Source of the DNA: Nematostella vectensis
Taxonomy: Eukaryota; Cnidaria; Anthozoa; Actiniaria; Edwardsiidae
Length of the DNA stretch: 64,000 bases
Direction: 5' to 3'
NCBI RefSeq assembly: GCF_932526225.1
Contig: NC_064037.1
Span: 8,972,203 to 9,036,202, forward strand
Part shown: positions 1 to 30,212 of the stretch, in pieces
How positions within the stretch are numbered: the stretch's first letter is position 1
Layout: each line of letters begins with the position of its first letter
Made by a program: the position numbers and the translations under genes
The notes under the pieces: model-generated
Seen by the model: the letters and a program-made list of their open reading frames with translations, nothing else
What the model was told of the DNA's origin: nothing
The model's database searches: none

Positions 1-883
1 TAGGGCTTGGAAATACGATACAACCGTAGAGATCGAAGAATAAGCCCCCCACTCTCTTTCTGCAAATGGAATATTATGGGGTGTTGTGGCTATGTAAAGT
101 TAATTTGATTATTGTTAGAGCCACCCACCCCTCCCCCAATAACAAAACAACAATAAATAATTTAGAAAAAATAGATCATGTAATAAAAGATAAACAAATA
201 AATAATATGTTCAATGTGATACTTGTTGTTTAATAATAAGTTAAATTAGGAATTGAACATGAGATGAGATGATATTGATGATATCTAATGTAAATCTTTT
301 AGCTATCTTCGACTTTAAAATCGGGGCATATCGTGATGCATATCGTGTTAGAATAACATATGAAAAATGTCGGATTGGTGTCAGTAACTCAAAACCCTGG
401 TTAACACTTTTCGATTTAAAAGTCGTAAAACTTAGGGATATGTAGGAGAAACGGAATGTCACCCAACCTCTATAGCGCTTTCCAACTTCAGAAATATTGC
501 GTCTCTCAGACCGGTATCTTTTACCTAAAAGTTTTTTCTCGTTCAAGTCTTGTAAAGACCTCCATTTGAAAGCGAGGCTCACGTTGATAAAACATCAGTA
601 AAGACAAGTATCACAATGGTTTCTCGTTTTCAATAAGAGGCTGGTATCCTCAAAGAAAGCAAAGGATCACGCAGAAAGCTATAAAAAGGAGTTTAACAAG
701 TTTATTAAAAATGTCATACCAATTAAAGCTGCCAAAAGAACATTTTCTCATCGTCCCAGCAGAAGAAAAGTCCTCATTTGCTATTATCTCCCTCGCATTT
801 ACTCTTCTTGTACCAAGCTATACCCACATCTCTCAAAACGACCTTCTCTGACACTTAAATCTGACACACAGTCAGGATCATAT
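1..883. other. AT-rich intergenic DNA
   Basis: I see no convincing gene here. Open frames are short, with no recognisable domain or splice structure. Confidence 0.5.
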
Positions 884-1600
884 GTGCAGCATGCAAGAGA
901 TAGGCCAAACAAAGGCAACTCGTTTGCATCAATATATAGCTACCCCACACTTGCCCGAGCCGTAGCAGGTCACTTAAGATTTTTGGGGCACAATACAGAA
1001 ACATTAAGAAACTATTGGGGGCATGGCCACGCCCCTACATATACTGGTCATTTCCTTTCCTTTTTCCTGCGTGCAGCAAGAGATAGGCCAAACAAAGGCA
1101 ACTCGTTTGCCAACTTTGCTTTGAACGGCCGTCACACTTTTGAGATTTCACGTGCCAGAGACGAAGCAGTCATTTGCTTTCCTTTTTCCTGCGTGCAGCA
1201 TGGTAGAAATGGGCCATAAACAAAATCATCTTTTCCATCTATAGCTACCCACACTTCGCTATGATCCGCCAGTCCCTGACACACTTTTGAGATACCAGTG
1301 AAGCATGGTCGAGTGTAACGAGGCCAAACAATATCAACTCTCACTTCACTTTGATCCGCCGTCCCTGACACACTAATGAGGTATCACGTGTAGCATGGTC
1401 GGGTGTAACGAGGCCAAACAATCAACTCTCACTTCACTTTGATCCGCCGTCCCTGACACACTAATGAGGTATCACGTGTAGCATGGTCGGGTGTAACGAG
1501 GCCAAACAATCAACTCTCACTTCACTTTGATCCGCCGTCCCTGACACACTTATGAGGTATCACGTGTAGCATGCAGGGCATAACAAGGCCAACAACATTA
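884..1600. repeat. Tandem repeat block, about 86-bp unit
   Basis: The phrase beginning GTGTAACGAGGCCAAACAA and ending GTAGCATGGTCGG recurs about every 86-87 bases from roughly 1312 to 1600 (three good copies and a diverged partial one). A related phrase, AGATAGGCCAAACAAAGGC, occurs twice upstream (near 898 and 1081), so the whole block looks like a decayed minisatellite. Open frames crossing it are by-products of the repetition. Confidence 0.75.
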
Positions 1601-2690
1601 ACCCTTTTTTTCTAAAGCCACATGAGAAGGTGTATTAGCAGCTCTACACACATTCAGGTTCTTTCACGTAGAGAAAAGTTTCAATACGGGTTACTATCAT
1701 TAAAGGAAACTATACTTTTATGTGTTTAAATAACTGTGATCATATGGTTTTCCTTGTTACAATTGAGAGCAGGAAATCAGGGGCTTAAGATGAAAGAATA
1801 CTGTAGGGGTTCTCAGTGTTTAGTGGTAGTTGCTTTCGGAAATTAAAGGAAAGCCAGCAAAAACGGTTCTTGCCTAAAAATGGGGTTGGCTTGTGCAATA
1901 TGTTTTACACCTGTATCAACTAAGGTTGCACTTCTGGGCATTCTGAATGTTCATGCCTGCAAAAACCTAATAAAAAAATTATCAACTAATTGCTTGCATC
2001 TTGATATCAATACGAGGACCTATATATCATATATAACCTGGTTTCCTCTAAACATATTTATTTACTTATATTTGATACCCACCAGGAAACACGGGGTAAC
2101 ACAATGGAATTATCCAGTTCAAAATTGTGGCATACCAATTACACCTCTTTTTAAATGCGAAATCCCATGTTTCCAAATGTTCTGTCATTCGACAAGGCTA
2201 GTACTTCGTGGATGTCATAAGCATTCTCATATTAGAGACGATCTCCCAATCGAGTTCCTAAAATCATACTACATTAATTATATTGTTAAACTCTTCTACT
2301 GACATGATCCAGTGAGCCGCTCAAAACATGAAACCTTTTAGCGATCTGCGCTGGAGAGCAATTTTCCATCAACCTCACCTGTTAAAGACACTTGCAGGGC
2401 ACTCTTTGTTGGGAAATCATTCGCATACGTACCAGAAAACGCTCATCTTAACAGGGTGACGTCAAGAGTACTCCAGTGCATATGTTCGCTAACACTTTCA
2501 TGTTTTGAGCGCCCGGATCAGGTCGGGCAGGGGCGTAGCCATGGGGTTGGCCCAGGGGGGAGCCGCCTCAATCTAGCAGCCAAAAATACAGTAAATGTAT
2601 AAGACAATATCTAAAATACTTGAGAAAATGCCTTGCAAGGGCCTTTTGGGCCCCCTTCTGTTAAAAATCCTGGCAGAAGTGTTTAGCAAT
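1601..2690. other. Intergenic DNA with a repeat-like phrase
   Basis: No gene is recognised. A 140-codon open frame at 1880-2302 has no domain, no signal and biased AT-rich composition. The phrase GGGGCGTAGCCATGGGG near 2530 resembles the ends of dispersed cnidarian repeats; similar phrases occur near 52140, 52860 and 60345. Confidence 0.4.
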
Positions 2691-3490
2691 ATACTTCATG
2701 TAGTGTGATGTTAGGAACTCGATCCAGATAGTTGAACAATGATAATGCAGATAGCACCGTTAAGGTAATAGACCGTTTTATTAAATGGACAGATAAGAAC
2801 AAAATGACCTGCAATCCTAAGAAATGTCATGGAATTGTCTTTTGCAAAAGGGGGCGAAATTCGACCCAGCTCCTGTAAGAAATATTCCTAGGGTGAACGA
2901 ACTCAAATTACTAGGAATAACGCTCCAAACAAACTCCAAATTTTCCTCTCATATTAACATCACATTGAAGAAAGCAAACGCTTGTCTATATGTCATTAGA
3001 TCCCTGAGAAAGGAAGGATACCAACAGGCAGAAGTAAATCACCTGTTTACGAGTATTGCTGTTCCTAAATTAACCTATGGTTTAGCAGTCTATGGTGCAA
3101 GCCGTTCAGAGTTAAACACCATTAAGAGATTTTTAGACAATTGCAAAAAAGGAGGTATATTTCTTACAAAGTCAATATCATGGATCTGCTTTAGAAAACG
3201 GATACTAAGATCTTCACCAAAATCAAATATAACCACAACCACCCTCTAAGGGATATTGCTCCTGTTGTTATATCAACTAATTACAATCTCCGTAGAAAGA
3301 AACTCGCCAAGCCGTGTTAATACTGATAGATTTCTCAACCTAATCGGCTTGCATTCAGATAAACTAGCTTAGCAAGTGAGCCTTAAAGTTGTAACGGCCG
3401 GTTTTTTTTCTGTACTTGTAAAGTAGTGTGTAAAGAAATGTATTTTTTCTGGTAATAATAAAGATTATAAGATTATTATTATTATTGAGA
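2691..3490 (+). mobile_element. 5'-truncated LINE (CR1/L2-like) fragment with RT C-terminus
   Basis: The translation around 2824-3249 has the connection region typical of CR1/L2/jockey-group LINE reverse transcriptases: the segment ELKLLGITLQTNSKFSSHI is followed by KKANACLYVIRSLRKEGY and by VPKLTYGLAVYGA. A frame just upstream (about 2765-2850) carries the matching region with KWTDKNKMTCNPKKC, so there is a frameshift near 2850. The fragment ends with AATAATAAAG and an (ATT)n tract at about 3470-3485, as expected for the microsatellite tail of this group. It is a dead 3' fragment. Confidence 0.7.
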
Positions 3491-4475
3491 GATCGTCTCA
3501 AATTTGAGAATGGTTATGGCATCCACGAGAAGTACTTAGCTTTGTCGGATGGCAAAATTGGAAAACCGATTCCGCATATATTTGAAAAAAGGTAAGTGAA
3601 AAGACTGCATTTCCTGTTGTTTTGTAAGCATCAGTCTGATTTCCGTTTCATAGCGTTAAAAAGAAGGAAATATTTTTTTAGCAGGGCATTATGTCCGGCT
3701 CGTCGATGGTGCCACATTATTTGAGTTCGTTACAGGAAACGAGAAACTATAATCCCTAGCGTTCATAAAAATTAAAGTTCGTTCAGTGGCTCAATTTACT
3801 CATTTGCTGAAAGCAGAGCCCTCGCATTCAACAAACCGTAAGTACAATAGCCTATATTCCATGCTAAAAGTCGAACTTATTAATGAGTTTACTATAGTAG
3901 GAAAAGAAAAAAGGAAACAGCCTTTTTCAGAAGCCATTGGAAATAGTTATAATACTCGTTTTTAGAATAACAACAATTGTTCTTATTTTTTGCTTTGTCA
4001 TATATAATACTTATTTTTTGCTTTGTCATTATATTAAAGGGGGCGTAACGGGGGGGGGGGGGGGGTGAGAAAACCGCAAAACTGCAAAGAAAAACGCACA
4101 TAAATCGCATAGAAAAACGCTAAAAACCGTAAAAAAAAACCGTAAATACGAAAAGCCGAAAAACCGCGCCAGACTAAGGCCAAACCGCATCACCTTAAAC
4201 CATTTAACACCCCACTCATATTCATGTATTTGTATCGTACTTAAAAGGCTAAGCTTTTTAGCTTTTAGGCGCAATTCTTCTTTTAAACATGCTTGGATGG
4301 TAATAGAAGCCAGCTTTTTCCGTTTTTCCGACATTGGGCTTAACTTCAATACTTTGCATCTATTATATAGCTTTACATCCTTGGTGCTTTTGAAGTATGT
4401 AATATAGGTATATATTGTTTACCTCCTAGATCCAAAAAGCCCAAACTGTCGTGATCTCGTACCAGAACAATGAAT
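3491..4475. other. Intergenic DNA with a G homopolymer
   Basis: No gene is seen. A run of G residues at about 4049-4066 is flanked by purine-rich A/G sequence. Small open frames here are low-complexity. Confidence 0.4.
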
Positions 4476-4640
4476 ACAATACACCAAAAACTGGAATTCG
4501 ACTCTGCCAAATTTTCGTCTTTAATAAGACTTCTTCCAGGCAGACCCAAATTTGAGTCTGCCCTGACGAAGTCTTATTAAAGACGAAAATTTGGCAGAGT
4601 CGAATTCCAGTTTTTGGTGTATTGTTTACCTCCTAGGTAA
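4431..4640. repeat. Near-perfect palindrome made of Penelope-like element termini
   Basis: Arms at about 4476-4542 and 4559-4625 are nearly perfect inverted copies of each other, both beginning ACAATACACCAAAAACTGG. The same sequence forms the termini of the Penelope-like elements at 12652 and 37447 in this window. No reverse transcriptase lies between the arms, so this looks like two element ends joined head to head, or a terminal-repeat-only remnant. Confidence 0.8.
4557..4599 (+). ncRNA. Hammerhead-like core in Penelope-type terminal repeat (candidate)
   Basis: The RNA would read CUGCC, then CUGACGA, then a hairpin GUCUU-AUUA-AAGAC, then GAAA, then AUUU and GGCAG. CUGANGA and GAAA are the conserved hammerhead strands, and CUGCC/GGCAG can pair as stem I. 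Penelope-like elements are known to carry hammerhead motifs. However, stem III is essentially absent here and one extra A sits before stem II, so activity is doubtful. Confidence 0.35.
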
Positions 4641-7600
4641 ACTTAGGACATTGCATGTGATACTTGGCGTTGATTTCTTTTTTTCAACATCAGAACTCTG
4701 ATCAAAATCCACGTGAATTTGCAATAATTCATGTTTTCTACGATTTTAATAGCCGCCATATTGAACTAAGAGGGCCTGGATTTAACGTTTCAGATTACCA
4801 CCAGGGTCCCACCGCACGCCCCAGCTATTTATTTTTTGTCATTTTCTCGCCCCTCCTCCGTGATGGACGAAAAGTGAGAATAAACCAGCAAAAGCTCAAT
4901 ACCTCTATAGAGCTATTTTACCGGATACAAGTAAAATCATGACAACAACTAACACACTTAGGGTTTGTATGTTAAAGACACTTAGTAGTGAGTATGGGCT
5001 GCCTGTGGTGGCTTGTGGCGGGGCAAAGAAACACAATTAGACTACAAGTTCGGGAGTACGAGAGCCAATCAAATTGCGTGATTCTTGCTAGTATGTGAGT
5101 GGATTTATACTAAAACACAATAACACACTTGCTTTTTGATAAATATATGAAAACCTAGTTCTCATACCATATAGTATTTTATTAGTCCAGAAAATACTTG
5201 AAATTGAAAAATATCCAGAGTATGCAATTATTAGAGTACCAAAAACTGGTAATCGACTTATTTGGTATTTTAATTTATTTTGAGAGTAAAAGGTTTGATG
5301 CACTAGTGCATTTTACGGGGTAAAACTAAACAAGTAAACTAATTAATGAAATAGAAGAAAACAATCCGTTAAAAACTCCAGCCTACGCACTATAATTAAA
5401 AAAAAAAATGAAACAAACAAAACAAAAACAAACAGATCAAAGCCAAAACAAACAAATCAAAGCCAAAACAAACAAATCAAAGCAAAAACAGATAATATGA
5501 GCAATGTCACAGCAAGCGATATGGTTAGTAACAACAAAAACAAGTATTAAAATTCTGCGAAGGCTGTGTGTCTTGGGATATTCCAATTCAAAACAAATCT
5601 AAATGTGTTTGCTGTTTATACAGCCCGGTTAAAACACAGAATAGAGATGAGACAAAACAAGTAGCCTAAATATGATAGCAATATACTCGTAGATCGATAA
5701 AATGAATAGATGCAAATTTTGAGAAAAAATAGACGGATACTAGAAGAGTAAAATTAAAACATAAAGTGGTTCAGAATTAATAATTCTTATCATTATAATC
5801 ATGGTCAAAAATATTATCGTGGTCTTTTTAAAAATCGAAATACCTTGTTACTAGATAAGAAGCTCCGTGTCCTTGGGTTTTTTAATTTAAAATGATTCGA
5901 TCTACGTCAAGGTGGCTTCAATCACGAAAATCAAGAGCTTTGACGATTAAAGTAGAAAGTGGCAAGACGTGTTGCACGTTCTGAGTTGCAGCGAATTAGG
6001 AGTGGCATCCGTGAACAATCGTTTACGAATGCAAGTGTAATAAAATCGATGATGTTATGGTCTGCATTTTTGCATAATGGTGACACATTTTCCTATATTT
6101 TGAAATAACAAAATTATATTTTAAATGTTGCGATTGGTCATTGCAGTTGGTGACCCACTGTGCATAAAAAAAGTAATTATAGTAACAGTAATAGTGATAG
6201 TGATAGTGATAGTATAATAGTAAATTAGTAATAGTAATAGCCCACCCTCTGTAAGCAGCGGCTCCTCCATGTATACAAATATTTAGTTACTCAAACAGGC
6301 CATCCACTCCCAAGCGGTCATGAGCCACCATGTTATATACAAGGGATAGTTTCGCGTGGCGCGTGGGACCAGGCCTTCACGCCCCAACAGGGATTAGTCC
6401 ATAGCAACATACCAAAACAAACCCACGCTTCCCCGGAAAGTAGAAAAAATACAATGCAATCACTTTTTAAGGGAGTAGGGTAGGCTTATTTTTGCTCAAA
6501 ATGGCGGGAAAACATGGCCGCCTAAAGGAGAATGCGGGTTTGGAGCCGTTTTATATGGTTTTTGCGTTTTAAAGCTAATTAAATGCTGGCGGATGCTTAG
6601 GTTACTGCACTAGAACATGTTTTTTTTTTCTTCGCATTGATATATTTTTTGAAGAATTTTGGCACAAACGCAGACAGATAGCGTGTGCCTATGGTTGCGG
6701 ATCGCGATAAACAAAATATTTTAGAATCTATATAGATTTTCCGAAAAAAATAATTCAAACAGAGATTTAATCGCAACTGCTAGGACAACGATCGAGATCG
6801 AAAGAGATGTTTTCGCGCGTGGCGATAAATAATAATTTAATTGCAATGGAATAAGCTAAACATTATAGTCAGGGACAAATAAAAATAAACTAAGGACTCT
6901 ATTTCTACAGTAGCGAACGTATTAGTGGAGTTTACAGTGGTAACGTCCGTGTTCTCAATTGACCGTGAAACTTAAAGTTTTCACGTCGTGGTTTATGGCA
7001 AACGGCTGAAATGTATCAGACAGAACTCATTTTCACGTGCTGCTATTGAATTCTGAATCAAATTCCATTATTTTCTGCCGTCGTCGTCCACGTTGCCACC
7101 GTAGTTGCTTAAGGTCCCCTCTGTTTTAGTGTCGACATCGACAGTCATTTATCGTAATAAAATAATACAAGACACTACTAATGCAACATAGACAAAATGG
7201 CGACCTATAGTGGCGACTTAAAAGTCTTTATATTTTTTAAGGTTCAATTTCTAACTTGACATTTAAAAAAAAAATAATTTCATCTTATGAGCTAACCATA
7301 TAATTCGGACTAAAGTTTTATGCGAATGTTATAGGTAAGAGTCACAAATTTGCCCCCAGACAACATGTTTTTTTTATATTGACCCTCCCTTTGAAAAATC
7401 CCGAATCCCTTGCTATCGCTTTTAAATTAGTTGCGATTGTTTACACCCTTTGTAAAGGCGTTTGGTAATCTATTCGCCTCCAATAATGTAATTTTAAAAA
7501 GCATGTAAAAGTATTGAAGGCGATGTTTAGTCTCCCAGCCAGGTGTTTGGGATTACGATGCTATCATTGTTGAAATCTTTTCTGCATGTTGTCGGTATTC

Positions 7601-8766
7601 CACTTCTACTTTTTTTGTCTTTGTCTTCGCCCTACGCTCGCCTCGCCATCAGCGGCGAGGTAAAATGATTACAAGGAATATGGCAGGCTTTTCGATACCG
7701 AAAAAAAAATGTATTTAAAAAAAATATTATTTCGCAACATATTATTTAAATATAAACTCCTTCATGTTTCACAGCACATCCCCCCAGCGATGGAACGCGC
7801 TAAAAGCGATATCTTGCGGAGAGAGTTTCCTTCCATGATAATGTCGCCATTTTTTATATGTCATACCATCAAAATACCAAGAGTAAGAAAGCATACATTC
7901 CGGCTTTATGGGGAATCCATTGCATTATTCTAGACTAAATGTGTTAAAGTGAGCATTATAAACGCCATTCTCAGATAAGTATTTTTCACATTGTTTTCAT
8001 TTCCAATACGGAATGAAAACAATATAAACAGGTGTGAATGATATTGTTACTGATACCATGTAGATAAAGTTTCCTTCAAAAGCAAAGGACAAACCACGAA
8101 GGATCAGATTAGAAGAGCCACATCGTCTTTTTTTCTTCAGTTATTCCGGGGTCTTTTTTCTCTCGTGCTATCTTTAATGCAGTTTTAGTTGTCGTTAAAC
8201 GCAGAGGGGGTGTCATTGCCCTCAGCGGCGCAACTGACAAAGAAAAACCGATCACACTTAGCACTTTCAGGTTATTATTTGGGATCCATTATTTTCACGA
8301 AGATGGCTCTCAAATGTTTTTTTTTTCTTTTTCGCCATATGTAATCTGTACGTGACAGGCGCAGTTCGGGGATCCTTGATTCCTCACTTCCTATGTACGA
8401 GAATTGTGAAGTATCTCGCGGCAATTATAGACGAGAGCTATCAGGCGCACGTAACTTAATTTCAGTAAACTGCTTCTCGTGGTCAAAGATAACAACTCAT
8501 TTTGCCATACATCCAAAAGTTGGCTAATTTATGCTGACACTGCTTGAAGGTATTGAAAGGAAAAATCTACAATATCAGGAATGTGTTATAACTATTTTTG
8601 CATTTATTTTAAAAGTCATATTGAATGTTTCACATATTATCAAAAAGACAAAAAATGGAAGCCTTGTTATGAAATATACAAAAAAAAGGAGGCCTGTTTA
8701 ATTTTGAGCACAGAATACCGGGAGTATGATATCCTTTTTTCTTTGTTTTTATTCTAATTTTTACAG
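4641..8766. other. Long intergenic region upstream of the opsin
   Basis: No gene is supported. The region is AT-rich with short open frames only. It holds a CAAAACAAACAAATC-type low-complexity tract (5395-5490), a short GTAATA/GTGATA tract (about 6180-6240) and a small hairpin near 7990-8026 (ATTGTTTTCAT against ATGAAAACAAT). The last few hundred bases should include the opsin promoter, but I could not identify a convincing TATA box or initiator. Confidence 0.4.
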
Positions 8767-8795
8767 GTTAAAGTGAGGCAAAGCTTGATCAAGTC

Positions 8796-27378
<18,583 letters not shown>

Positions 27379-30212
27379 ACCAGGGAGAGTTCGTGGAAAG
27401 AGCAACAGCGACATTTACTAGTGATTTTATACAGTGGCACCTGTATTTTACGATACTGGATTTTACGATAACTTCGATTTGAAGAAAAATTTTTTTCTCC
27501 AGGCAGAAATACAGTGAATTTTATAATAAATTACCTCGATCGTACGCTATCGGAAACAACGATATACTCGATTTTACGACACGTATGCTCTTCCGCGTAA
27601 TTTTGACCTCATTCTGTCTATCAAAAAGAGAGAAAAAACTTGGACAATTTATCGATTTTTTGACTTGACAAATCTTGTTAAATGCAGATTACAGTCTTTA
27701 GAGATTAACTGGACAGCCTTACACAGGGTGTTACAATATTAATATTTTGTAAAATTTGATGATTAACCCGACCTCGTTACTACGATTTCAATGGATTTTC
27801 CTTTATATCGTAAAATCGAGGACCACTTTGCAACGGTACGCTGATTTTACGATGCATTTTCTTTCTCCCATATCGTAAAATCCAGATTCCACAACTAAGT
27901 AGCTGTCCATATCGTTTTGGCTTTCTCGATTTCCGGATATTTTTTGCTCTCGAGTGCCTTTGTTGAAAATTATGATCATTATTATTATTCAATTATTTAT
28001 GTCTATTACTCGATAATTATTTATGTATATAGTAATTGATAGGAATTAATTTTAATTAATATTAATCAAAATTAATGTAATAGTAATGTCATTGCCATAC
28101 TATAGCTTGGCCGTTAGAATGACTACATCAGAGGCTGTGCTGATAGTTTTAATGTTCTTATTATGTATCTATGTAGCTTTTTTAGATATTAATATAGTGA
28201 AATACTATAGTGAATATGCCTCCTAGCAAATCATGTAATTAAATAAAGAAATAAATGAAAAAAAATGATAACAGTTATTAAACTATATACTCTTAGATAT
28301 ATACGCTAAGATACATTGTAGCACTTAAAATCTTAATAAGAAATTAAAGGGGTAATGTATTTATTGACGTTGTCTTTGTGTTTTGTATTAATGTCTTCTT
28401 ATCACCAGAAATACGCCACTTGGAGTGGAGGGTGAAGAATAAAAGAAAAAACCCTAGAAAATTCCATTGAGGAGAAATATGGAAGAATATTGGTCGTTTT
28501 GCCGTTGCTAGAGCCTTGCCAACAGTGAATTGGTCATTCGTCATAATAAGCCTCGTCCCCGGGAGACGAGACTTTTTGTATTTTGCAAATGTTTACCGTA
28601 AAAGATAAATAGGCAAAACTACAAGGCTTGGGCTACCTGTCGTCTAAGTAAGTTGCTGTCATAATGAAACGCGTATATCTTCTATACATAAAATTACAAT
28701 AAGGAAACGAACTACGAAGCCGAGAGTGCTGCCGCCTTCTCCACCACAAAAGGGCAAGAGGAATTAGGCCCTTCACGTGTAATCGGGGGTTTTCAAATTT
28801 TTGAAATGGAACGCTTACAAAGGATCCTATTCAAGTTTTTTTTTTCCAAGCGGGAGATTGAGCTCTCGCAAACGCGCCAATTTTGGAATAATGTGATGTG
28901 AACCCGCGCCTTCCGCGGAATAATTCCTTTATTCTGCATAGTCAAAGGCCAAAATTCCAAAACTACATGTTTTGCCATTACACAGTGGTGTTCAGGCTAA
29001 AAGTTTGTTTTCGAAACGAAAACATTATGGCGGAGAATTTTTTTGCGAAATGAAACCCAAAAACAAGTAAATGTTGGTTCATAATTGGACGCAAGCGGAA
29101 CGCACGTAGTTTTCCGATTCTCACTAGAACATAAGCGCATGCGCAAAAGAACACAACTGCTTGATTCTCTTTCGCTTGACCGATTCTCACTTGTGTTGCG
29201 CTTCCGTTGAGGAGTTGAGGTTGATGTCCAGGAAAACCAATATGCCACTTAGTGTATGTTTTTCAGCGTACTCACTAAGACCTTACACAGGTCGGATTTG
29301 ATGGATACCGGAACCCGAAAAGATAAATGCCTATATTTGTGACAGCAGTAATGGAATCATAACCGGAATCTGTCTGAATAAAAAAGGGCACGACTCCTTA
29401 AACGACTTTCCTTAGACGTAGCAGGTCTCGAAATATTGGGGGGGGGGGGGGGGGGGCACAATGGAAGATAATAAGATAATATTTTTGGGTACAGCCGCGC
29501 CCCTACTGGTTATTTCTTTTAAAAATATTGGGGTGTATGTGTGTGTGTGTGTGTGGGGGGAGGGGGGGGGTGCTCCCCTGCTGCGTGTTCTACCCAAACA
29601 TGAACGAAGAGACCCATCAACAAGACGCGGATACAAGGTGGGTATAACTACACTTCTTTATCTAATTTATTCCTACAAATTGGTGCTAAAAAACTATTTT
29701 TCTCTATTTTTTTTTTGTCGTGTCTTGGTGGTCTAATACGATGTCGTAACACGGACACATTCCTGGAAGATATGGGGCATGTCCTATGAAAAATATCGAA
29801 ATTTCTTTGTCGGGAACGTTGAGGGGTATTCGCATGCCAATGACTCGTCAAATTTGATCAGTTAGGGTTAAAGAATATCTGAACAGCGGTGAACCGACGG
29901 TCTGTCTTTTCTTTTAGACCCCTGATGTATGTGACAAGTTCTCCTCCATCCACAAGAATAAATGATGATTAAGGCCTGCCCAATCATTCTAACCTTTAAT
30001 TACTTGGTACCCTTCTGCTTATGATTGAGTTAATTTCTTATTTGCGCTAGTGCGCAAGAAATTCTATAGATTCCATAAAATTTTCACTAGTCGAATAAGA
30101 AAAAAAGATACAATTAATTAAAAAAAAGATTATTTCGTAAATGGAATTAGGCAAGAATGGTTGATGTACACGCTTTCTGTATGGGTCTCTTGGAAGCTTG
30201 GCATATTGAGCA
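27379..30212. other. Region between convergent opsin and helicase genes
   Basis: No gene is recognised. It should contain the 3' UTRs of both genes; AATAAA-like signals near 28240-28255 could serve the opsin. Other contents are a MITE (27432-27835), a G homopolymer (about 29439-29456) and a short (GT)n tract (about 29537-29554). Confidence 0.45.
27432..27835. mobile_element. MITE-like element with TTTTACGATA inverted ends (candidate)
   Basis: The left end reads CAGTGGCACCTGTATTTTACG and the right end, reversed, reads AGTGGTCCTCGATTTTACG. ATTTTACGAT recurs inside and again just outside the right end (about 27842-27890). A CAGT start and TA flanks would fit a Tc1-mariner/pogo-type element. The right boundary is uncertain and no transposase is present. 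Confidence 0.45.
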
